A DNA stretch of 26,772 nt from assembly GCA_009391605.1 (NCBI GenBank), contig VFGQ01000117.1:1-26772 (forward strand), given 5' to 3'. The translations under genes were made by a program, and so were the position numbers. The DNA comes from SAR202 cluster bacterium (GTDB lineage Bacteria; Chloroflexota; Dehalococcoidia; SAR202; GCA-002694895). The notes under the pieces are model-generated. The model made no database searches. It saw nothing but the letters and a program-made list of their open reading frames with translations, and had not been told where the DNA came from. Below are positions 1 to 5,623 of the stretch, one piece after another. Within the stretch, counting starts at the first letter, position 1. Each line of letters begins with the position of its first letter.

Positions 1-1
1 T

Positions 2-715
2 ATTATCAATAAAGGACAAGGTGCACCTTTAATGCCAGTTGTAGATAAATGGTTATTTAAAAATGAATCAAAAGATATTATCACACTTAATATAGGCGGT
101 ATATCTAACATAACAATTATAAATAAAAACAAAAATATTCTTGGATTTGACACAGGCCCTGGCATGTCATTATTGGATATATATTGCCTTAAATATCTTA
201 ACTTATCTTATGATAATAATGGCTCAATTTCATCAAAAGGTAAAATTAATAAAACTATTGTTCAAGAATGGATAGAAGAAAATAATTTCATATTATCCAA
301 ACCTCCCAAAAGTACCGGCAAAGAATTATATGGTGAAAAATGGTTAAATAGTCATTTCAAATCCCCTAAAAGAAATGATCATAAAAATAACCTTGCAAAT
401 CTGTCATACTTTACTGCAAAATCAATTGCATTAAATATTCAAAAATTCCATAAAGGAAAAAGTAAAAAACAAACCCCCGTTTATATTTCGGGCGGGGGGA
501 TAAAAAACAAATCTATAACACTCAATTTAAAAAAATTATTACTTAATTATAATGTTTTATCAATTGCTAATATTGGCATTAATCCTTTATTCAAAGAATC
601 GTATGCTTTTGCTTTATTAGCAGCTTCAAATTATTTCAATATAAAAATAAATACTAAAAATATTACCGGAGCAGACAAACCGTATATTATTGGAGAAATT
701 TCAAAATGGAGATAA
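2..715 (+). CDS. anmK: Anhydro-N-acetylmuramic acid kinase, 5'-truncated by window edge
   Basis: AnmK phosphorylates and opens 1,6-anhydro-MurNAc released in peptidoglycan turnover, giving MurNAc-6-phosphate in the cytoplasm. The reading frame is open from base 2, before the first ATG at 32, and encodes INKGQGAPLMPVVD, which matches the family's GGQGAPL motif. The gene therefore begins outside the window. About 237 C-terminal residues are visible out of roughly 370 for the family. Visible family motifs are LNIGGISNIT, FDTGPGMSLLD (phosphate-binding), PPKSTGKELYG, the adenosine-site YISGGGIKNK, and the C-terminal KESYAFALLA helix. The stop lies one base before the preferred TTG start of the downstream pseudouridine synthase gene, so the two are probably co-transcribed. 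The identification is firm; only the N-terminus is unseen. Confidence 0.93.
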   Translation: MINKGQGAPLMPVVDKWLFKNESKDIITLNIGGISNITIINKNKNILGFDTGPGMSLLDIYCLKYLNLSYDNNGSISSKGKINKTIVQEWIEENNFILSKPPKSTGKELYGEKWLNSHFKSPKRNDHKNNLANLSYFTAKSIALNIQKFHKGKSKKQTPVYISGGGIKNKSITLNLKKLLLNYNVLSIANIGINPLFKESYAFALLAASNYFNIKINTKNITGADKPYIIGEISKWR

Positions 716-716
716 G

Positions 717-1430
717 TTGAGAATATCCAAATTTCTTGCCTCAAAAAATATAGGTTCCAGAAAAGACATAGAAAAATTTATTGCAGAAAAAAGGATTTCA
801 TTAAACGGAATTACTGTAACAACTCCAATAACATTTATCGAAGAAGGAGATCAAATATATTTAGATAATAAATTGATAAATATAAAACCAAAATTTGAAA
901 TTTTGAAATACTATAAACCAATTGGGTTTATTACATCTCATAAAAAACAAGATAAAAGGCCAATAATATTTGAAAATTTATCCGATAAATACAAAAATTA
1001 TAAAACAGCAGGTCGTTTAGATTACAATTCTGAAGGCCTATTAATACTTTCTTCAGATGGCGAAATTACCAGAGAATTAGAATTGCCGAAAAATAAATTC
1101 GAAAGAAAATATGAAGTGATAATTACCGGGAATTTTAAAAGAGACAATTTGCAATCGATAAGTTCAGGTATAAAAATCAAAAATATATTATACAAACCAT
1201 TTAAATATTCTATAAAATCAAACAAAAAAAACTCTGTAATATTAGAACTAATACTTATAGAAGGTAAAAACAGAGAAATAAGGAAGTTAATGGAATATAT
1301 AAAATTAAAAGTTAAAAAACTAAAAAGAACAGAATATGGCCCTTTTAAATTAAATGACTTAAAGCCAGGCGAAATTCATTCTGCAACAAAATCTGAAATA
1401 ACAAATTATTTATATAATAAAAGAATATGA
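717..1430 (+). CDS. RsuA/RluB-family pseudouridine synthase
   Basis: This enzyme converts uridine to pseudouridine in ribosomal RNA. The order is an N-terminal S4 RNA-binding domain (about residues 1-50, beginning RISKFLASKNIGSRKDIEKF) followed by the catalytic domain. The family signature AGRLDYNSEGLLILSSDG contains the catalytic Asp (about residue 102), and RKYEVIITG and RTEYGPFKLNDLKPGEI follow. I chose TTG at 717 because it puts the S4 domain at the very N-terminus, as is usual, and is preceded by GGAG at 708-711. A TTG at 690 is also in frame but would overlap anmK by 26 bp and add nine unconserved residues. The length of 237 aa is normal. The stop overlaps the next start (ATGA at 1427-1430), so translation is probably coupled. 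RsuA (16S) versus RluB/E/F (23S) specificity cannot be assigned. Confidence 0.9.
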   Translation: MRISKFLASKNIGSRKDIEKFIAEKRISLNGITVTTPITFIEEGDQIYLDNKLINIKPKFEILKYYKPIGFITSHKKQDKRPIIFENLSDKYKNYKTAGRLDYNSEGLLILSSDGEITRELELPKNKFERKYEVIITGNFKRDNLQSISSGIKIKNILYKPFKYSIKSNKKNSVILELILIEGKNREIRKLMEYIKLKVKKLKRTEYGPFKLNDLKPGEIHSATKSEITNYLYNKRI

Positions 1431-2062
1431 TAAATTTATTTGACAAAAAGGAATTACATAAAGGAATTAATTATCTTGCCTTAAATCACCCAATCATTTC
1501 AAAGTTAAAAAATAAATATGGGGAACCTAATTTTGACAGGGGAACAACCGGGATTTTTCATTCTCTAATCAGACATATAATTTCACAGCAAATCAGTACA
1601 AAAGCAGCCAGCAGTGTACATGCAAAATTTAAAACTCTATTTCCCAAAAATAATTTTAATTTTGAAGATATACTTCTAACAAAAAATTCAAAATTGAAAT
1701 CAGCAGGATTATCTCATCAAAAAATAAAATATATAAAAGCAACTGCTGAATATTTTAAATATACAAATTTTTCAAATGCAGATTTCGAAAAAATGTCTAA
1801 TCAACAAATTCAAAAAGAACTTATTCAAATTAAAGGAATAGGTCCATGGACAATTGATATGATACTTATATTCACTCTTGGTAGACCTGATATATTTCCA
1901 ATAGGAGATCTGGGTGTTAGAAACGGCTTTAAAATACTCTTTAAAACGAATACTACAGAAAAACAAATGATAAGAAAATCTACTCAATGGAAACCATATC
2001 GTACTATCATGTCTTGGTATTTATGGAGAGTTGTTGATGGTTCATGGGAAACTATGGATTAA
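1427..2062 (+). CDS. HhH-GPD DNA glycosylase, AlkA-like (3-methyladenine glycosylase II)
   Basis: This is a base-excision repair enzyme that removes alkylated bases from DNA. The 211 aa carry the helix-hairpin-helix at about 132-146 (LIQIKGIGPWTIDM) and the GPD region with FPIGDLGVRNGF, where D161 is in the position of the catalytic Asp. An upstream helix (RHIISQQISTKAASSVHAKF) matches the AlkA class. No C-terminal cluster-type cysteines are present, so it is not an EndoIII/MutY type. It lacks the long N-terminal beta domain of E. coli AlkA and so resembles the short bacterial/yeast MAG form. It is the last gene of the + strand operon and overlaps the pseudouridine synthase gene by 4 bp. A strong intrinsic terminator lies about 80 bp downstream. 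Confidence 0.88.
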   Translation: MINLFDKKELHKGINYLALNHPIISKLKNKYGEPNFDRGTTGIFHSLIRHIISQQISTKAASSVHAKFKTLFPKNNFNFEDILLTKNSKLKSAGLSHQKIKYIKATAEYFKYTNFSNADFEKMSNQQIQKELIQIKGIGPWTIDMILIFTLGRPDIFPIGDLGVRNGFKILFKTNTTEKQMIRKSTQWKPYRTIMSWYLWRVVDGSWETMD

Positions 2063-2102
2063 TTTTTTTTATAGTTAAAAGTACATCACTGAAGGGTGGG
2101 GG

Positions 2103-2132
2103 TTGACAATAGCTTTTAAAATATAGTATAAT
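2103..2132 (+). promoter_or_regulatory. Sigma70-type promoter, consensus boxes
   Basis: TTGACA (2103-2108) and TATAAT (2127-2132) are both exact consensus boxes with an 18-bp spacer. The expected start is near 2139, only a few bases before the terminator hairpin at 2141. No + strand gene follows until 4339. The promoter is convincing as sequence, but its use is unknown. A G-rich stretch (2092-2102) precedes it. Confidence 0.6.
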
Positions 2133-2140
2133 AGTTCCAC

Positions 2141-2169
2141 GTCAGCTTTAATTAGCTGGCTTTTTTTTT
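2141..2169 (+). terminator. Intrinsic terminator of the anmK-glycosylase operon
   Basis: A 7-bp stem (GTCAGCT / AGCTGGC, with one G-U pair in the RNA) encloses the 6-nt loop TTAATT and is followed by nine Ts (2161-2169). The T-run is on the + strand only, so it terminates + strand transcription. It also sits just before the convergent end of the selenoprotein gene at 2177. Confidence 0.87.
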
Positions 2170-2176
2170 GGTATTT

Positions 2177-2755
2177 TTATTCCCTCATACTTTTCATTAA
2201 CACATTAGCATGTTCCTGCTTTGGGGAAGTTTTCCATTTATTCATAATTTTTCCGTCGTTATTTATCAAATATGTAGCAGGAATAGAAGTATTTCTGAAA
2301 AATATTGAAAAATCTCGTCCAATTTTAGTTTCAGTACTTAAAGAATAAATTAATATTTTCTCTTCATTCAAATTAGATTCTAACTTTCTCACGGAAGGTT
2401 TCGATTTTACACATTCAGCTCACCAATCTGCATATAAATATATCAGTGTATAAGGTGAATTTTGTATGATTTTTTCCTTGTCCATCAATCCGTATTTATC
2501 TATTAAATTTAATTCAATCTGTAATACTCTTTTAGAAGCTTTATTTGAAGCTGATTGTAATAATGATTTCTTCTGACTTTCTGAATACTCAGATAAATTT
2601 ATAAGATCATGCATCTGAGAATTTGGGTTTGGAGATTTATCTGAATTTTTATTACTTATATTATCAACATCATTTTTTTCATTTAAAATTACAATAGTGC
2701 AAGATACAAATAATAATCCCAATGAAAACATAATTATGTAAAAATAAATCTTCAT
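2177..2755 (-). CDS. Thioredoxin-fold lipoprotein, predicted selenoprotein (UxxC)
   Basis: This is a predicted thiol-disulfide oxidoreductase on the outer face of the membrane. The 192 aa include an N-terminal hydrophobic segment ending in LLFVSC (Cys19, a near-lipobox) and a polar linker. The thioredoxin fold runs from about residue 102: IYLYADW, then an in-frame TGA (2420-2422), then AEC, giving W-U112-A-E-C115 in place of WCxxC. The frame stays open for 80 more codons with the expected thioredoxin elements, including the cis-Pro loop SIPATYLI (Pro159) and NNDGKIMNKW. A SECIS-type hairpin follows the TGA. AAGG lies 8 nt before the ATG at 2755. An ordinary annotation would split this into two ORFs. 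The alternative is a pseudogene with a nonsense mutation, but the exact position of TGA at the redox Cys and the intact downstream frame argue against that. The substrate is unknown. Confidence 0.82.
2382..2400 (-). promoter_or_regulatory. Bacterial SECIS element
   Basis: Read on the minus strand, AACCTTCCGTGAGAAAGTT folds as AAC/GTT and TTC/GAA stem segments around one C-A mismatch, closed by the 5-nt loop CGTGA. The loop begins 27 nt after the TGA and carries G as its second base. This fits the published bacterial SECIS rules: a stem-loop within the coding region, a small loop about 16-37 nt after UGA, and G among the first loop bases. The fold was found by hand, and no energy was calculated. 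Confidence 0.65.
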
Positions 2756-2807
2756 TAACTAACCTTAAAATTTAAAAAAGTTAATATGCAATATTATTAT
2801 AAACTTA

Positions 2808-2835
2808 AAGGCTGGCAGTTATAACTGCCAGCCTT
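2808..2835 (-). terminator. Perfect 28-bp palindrome, probable terminator of the M20 gene
   Basis: Two perfect 14-nt arms (AAGGCTGGCAGTTA and its complement) abut with no spacer. On the minus strand the hairpin is followed by TTTAAGTTTAT, moderately U-rich; on the + strand the tail is not U-rich. It therefore most likely ends transcription of the M20 amidohydrolase gene, whose stop is 66 nt upstream, and separates it from the selenoprotein gene. Confidence 0.55.
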
Positions 2836-2901
2836 AATCAAAGGAGGCTTTTATTGAATATAAAAACATCTTAAAACTAACAAATAATTGTTGAGAAATT
2901 A

Positions 2902-4248
2902 TCAAGAAGTATAGTCATTAAAATCGTTTCCCATTCTTTTATTCTGCAATGATATATATTCACTAATAGAATAATTTGGTTTATGATTATTTATAACCTC
3001 ATTAATTTGCATATCATCTGGCCAAAGTAAATCTATTATTGTTGTAGCCATAGCTTTAGCTGGGTTAATTACTGATTTTTCATAATCTTTTATAAAGTAA
3101 TTGTTTCCATGCCCGGTACCTTCTGCTCCTCCACTACGTGGATGAATAATTGGTAATATCTGACTCAAATCACCCATATCAGTAGAACCTCCTGATTGAT
3201 CATCGGGATGAAGAACCACATTGTTTTTACCAACAATATTTTCTGCATTATTCAAATAAATATTATTCATATGTTTGTTTTGCAACATTGGTAAATTCCC
3301 TGCTATAGATCTTATTCTTACTTTTGCTCCCATTGCCATAGCTCCAGCTTTTATAGATCTATCAATTTTTGTATTTATTTTATTTACAACATCAATTGTT
3401 CTTCCACGAATTCTCCACTCTAACTTAGCTATGGAAGGAATAGAATTTACTGAAGTTCCTCCTGCAGTTAAAATCCCATGAACACGAACCTTATCTTTAT
3501 CTTCAAAAGACTCACGTTGTGAATCCATTGCCATCATAGCTATATTTGCAGCTTTTAAAGCATTAATTCCATCTTGTGGAGCTCCTGCAGCATGTGAGGC
3601 TAATCCGAAAAATTCAACATATTTAACCAAATGGCCTAAAGAAGTGCCACCTACTGCCAAATCTCCATCTGATTGTTTACTGGTAGCATGGCTTAACATA
3701 GCTGCATCAATATCATCAAAAGAACCTAATCTTATAAGTTCTTGTTTACCAGAAATAAATCCTAATTTACCTTCATCAATTAAATTTATCCTAAATTCAT
3801 TTTCAATTGTTTCTTCCGCGGGAACCGCAAACAAAACAACATTTCCGTTTAAAAGTTCATTAGCTTTACTATTAATTAAGCCTAGTCCAACACCAATCAT
3901 AGACCCTAATTGACAATTATGTCCGCAAGCATGCACCGCATCAGTTTTTTTATCAGCTAAAGGATGATCTTTAACTATCAACCCATCAAGTTCGCCTATT
4001 ACTGCAATAGTTGGGCCAGAAGATTTACCTGCTATAGGAGATGACTTTACACCTGTTATTGCATGCCCATCAGTAAAATTTAAATTTAGATCTGAAAATA
4101 TTTTTTTAACTTTTTCTGCAGTCTTAACCTCCCTATATCCAGTTTCCGCATTTTCTGCTATATCCTTAGCAAATCCAATTATTTTATCTTTAGATTTTTC
4201 GATTTCTTGAATAACTTTATTTTTCAAATCTGATTTACTAATTGTCAT
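2902..4248 (-). CDS. M20-family metal-dependent amidohydrolase (AbgB/aminoacylase-like)
   Basis: This is a cytoplasmic metallo-amidohydrolase that cleaves an N-acyl or aminobenzoyl amino-acid amide; the substrate is not determined. The 448 aa show M20D features. These are the metal-binding HACGHN at 106-111, the general-base/metal pair AEE at about 144-146, the dimerisation-domain segment FFGLASHAAGAPQDGINAL, and the late GGSTDMGDLS and GTGHGNNYFI blocks that complete the metal site. It is closest in layout to AbgB (p-aminobenzoyl-glutamate hydrolase subunit B), including the extra C-terminal tail. No AbgA partner is present here. The start ATG at 4248 has a strong AGGAG six bases upstream. 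It is transcribed alone, away from the small + strand ORF, and ends before a 28-bp palindrome. Confidence 0.9.
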   Translation of the reverse strand: MTISKSDLKNKVIQEIEKSKDKIIGFAKDIAENAETGYREVKTAEKVKKIFSDLNLNFTDGHAITGVKSSPIAGKSSGPTIAVIGELDGLIVKDHPLADKKTDAVHACGHNCQLGSMIGVGLGLINSKANELLNGNVVLFAVPAEETIENEFRINLIDEGKLGFISGKQELIRLGSFDDIDAAMLSHATSKQSDGDLAVGGTSLGHLVKYVEFFGLASHAAGAPQDGINALKAANIAMMAMDSQRESFEDKDKVRVHGILTAGGTSVNSIPSIAKLEWRIRGRTIDVVNKINTKIDRSIKAGAMAMGAKVRIRSIAGNLPMLQNKHMNNIYLNNAENIVGKNNVVLHPDDQSGGSTDMGDLSQILPIIHPRSGGAEGTGHGNNYFIKDYEKSVINPAKAMATTIIDLLWPDDMQINEVINNHKPNYSISEYISLQNKRMGNDFNDYTS

Positions 4249-4338
4249 GATTTCTCCTAATATATGTATAATTATTTTATAAATTTACCAAATTAATATA
4301 TAATTTCATAGATAATATAAAATAAATAGAAAATCGTT

Positions 4339-4485
4339 ATGCTGAAAAGTCTTTTTAATATTTTTAACACAGTTGTATTTGTTAGAATTCCTAAATTTGA
4401 TATCCAAAGTATTATCAAAGATGTTTTAATTGGAACACCTATAGTCATAATAGCTTTGATATACGCAATATCTATAGCATCCTAA
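4339..4485 (+). CDS. Small membrane peptide, 48 aa, unknown function
   Basis: This is a short ORF starting with ATG. It encodes an amphipathic N-terminal half (MLKSLFNIFNTVVFVRIPKF) and one probable membrane helix (VLIGTPIVIIALIYAIS). I recognise no family. Support for it being real: it fills a gap that would otherwise be about 240 bp, and its stop (4483-4485) lies 3 nt from the convergent DUF454 stop (4489). That matches the tight convergent junctions seen elsewhere in the window. A TATAAT at 4299-4304 could be its -10 box, with no good -35. No clear Shine-Dalgarno sequence is visible. It may be spurious. Confidence 0.45.
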   Translation: MLKSLFNIFNTVVFVRIPKFDIQSIIKDVLIGTPIVIIALIYAISIAS

Positions 4486-4488
4486 GAT

Positions 4489-4884
4489 TCAAATCCTCAA
4501 ACTTTTTACTCTAAGAATAAATATTGATCCAATAATCAATAAAATAAATACTATAATTTTTATTATAATAAGATTACTTGGAATCCATAAAAATATAGAC
4601 AATAAACCAAATACCCACATTATAGAAATAGAAAATATTTTTGCTTTTACAGGCATTCCTTTACCGGAATAATAATTTTTAAGGTATATACCTAAAATTT
4701 TATTATTAAGAAGCCAATGATATAATTTATCTGAACTTCTAATATAAAAATAAGAAGCAATAATTAGAAAAATAGTGGTTGGCCATCCCGGAACAAAAAT
4801 TCCTATGACTCCCATACCAACAGAAATACTTCCAAGCAAGGCCCATAATAATCTTATAGATTTATTTTTATTAATTTTGGGCAT
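4489..4884 (-). CDS. DUF454 (YbaN-like) inner-membrane protein
   Basis: This is a small integral membrane protein of unknown function. The 131 aa match the DUF454/YbaN pattern: an N-terminal LLGSISVGMGVIGIFVPGWPTT with the conserved G-x-x-x-P-G-x-P-T-T, then the helix IFLIIASYFYIRSS, the DKLYHWLLNNKILGIYLKNY block typical of the family, and two C-terminal membrane helices. The protein should have about four membrane segments. Its function has not been established in the family. It is preceded on the same strand by the peroxiredoxin gene across a 92-bp gap that contains a possible promoter of its own. Confidence 0.85.
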   Translation of the reverse strand: MPKINKNKSIRLLWALLGSISVGMGVIGIFVPGWPTTIFLIIASYFYIRSSDKLYHWLLNNKILGIYLKNYYSGKGMPVKAKIFSISIMWVFGLLSIFLWIPSNLIIIKIIVFILLIIGSIFILRVKSLRI

Positions 4885-4915
4885 TTAAAATACAAAGATA
4901 AATAAATACAAAAAA

Positions 4916-4944
4916 ACCCTATCTGAATTTCAAATCATTGTCAA
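4916..4944 (-). promoter_or_regulatory. Possible promoter of the DUF454 gene
   Basis: On the minus strand an exact TTGACA (4939-4944) is followed after 17 nt by TAGGGT (4916-4921), a weak match to TATAAT. It lies 32 nt upstream of the DUF454 start. The -35 box is convincing and the -10 box is not. Confidence 0.35.
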
Positions 4945-4976
4945 AATATTTTTATATAATTCAATTAAACTATAGA

Positions 4977-5441
4977 TTAATTTCTTGATATCACATTTAA
5001 TATTTCTTCTGCGTGTCCGTTGGGGTCTACAGGATTCCATATTTTTTTAATAATTCCAGATTCATCTATTAAAAATGTTATACGAGTAATTCCTTTTACA
5101 GTATGCCCATGTACAATTTTATCAACCAAGACATCATAATCAGTACACATATTTTTATTAACATCTGCTAATAAAGGAAAGGGTAAGTTAAATTTATCTG
5201 TAAAATTTTTATGTGATTCAACATTATCTGCACTCACACCTAAAACAACAACATTTTTTTCTTTAAATGTTGAATACTTATCTCGTATCTCACAAGCTTC
5301 AATTGTACAACCTGGAGTGTCATCCTTAGGATAAAAATATATTACAATTTTCTTTCCCGACAATTCATTTAAAGTAACTATATTACCTGTTGTATCTTGG
5401 AGGGTAAAATCAGGAGCTTTATCACCTTCTTGTAAATTCAT
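4977..5441 (-). CDS. bcp: Thioredoxin-dependent peroxiredoxin, Bcp/PrxQ type
   Basis: Reduces hydrogen peroxide and organic hydroperoxides using thioredoxin. The 154 aa are full length. The peroxidatic motif FYPKDDTPGCTIEAC places the peroxidatic Cys at 45 and the resolving Cys at 50, the C-x4-C spacing of the PrxQ subfamily. VVLGVSADNVESHKNF and the conserved late GITRITFLIDESGIIKKIW also match. The ATG at 5441 is preceded by AAAGGAAA. Both active-site positions are ordinary Cys codons, unlike the thioredoxin-fold selenoprotein at 2177-2755. It could act in the same oxidative-defence network. Confidence 0.94.
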   Translation of the reverse strand: MNLQEGDKAPDFTLQDTTGNIVTLNELSGKKIVIYFYPKDDTPGCTIEACEIRDKYSTFKEKNVVVLGVSADNVESHKNFTDKFNLPFPLLADVNKNMCTDYDVLVDKIVHGHTVKGITRITFLIDESGIIKKIWNPVDPNGHAEEILNVISRN

Positions 5442-5623
5442 GTAAATTTCCTTTGAAATAAATCAATATATACTATTGTAAACCATATAATTATTTAAAG
5501 AAAAATATAATAAATAATAATTTAATATTTTGATATTGTAATTCTCATGAAAAATAATTTCTTTTCTTGCAATATTAATCGCATTGTGAAAAAATTAATT
5601 TAATTATAATTTAGGTGATTTAA
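5442..5623. other. Divergent intergenic region between bcp and the MmpL gene
   Basis: 182 bp of very AT-rich sequence. On the + strand TATAAT (5605-5610) with a weak ATTGTG at 5583-5588 is the best promoter guess. However, it would start transcription at about 5617, within the Shine-Dalgarno-like TTAGGTGATT (5611-5620). I see no clear promoter for the minus-strand bcp gene and no hairpin. Confidence 0.3.

Noticed and set aside
690..716. Upstream TTG start of the pseudouridine synthase gene
   Set aside because: It would overlap anmK by 26 bp and add nine residues before a domain that normally begins the protein. TTG at 717 has a better-placed GGAG.
2392..2423. Reading the thioredoxin-fold region as two independent genes or a simple pseudogene
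   Set aside because: The frame is unbroken on both sides of one TGA, the TGA sits at the redox Cys, and a hairpin of SECIS type follows. A GTG at 2390-2392 is an internal Val codon, not a convincing start.
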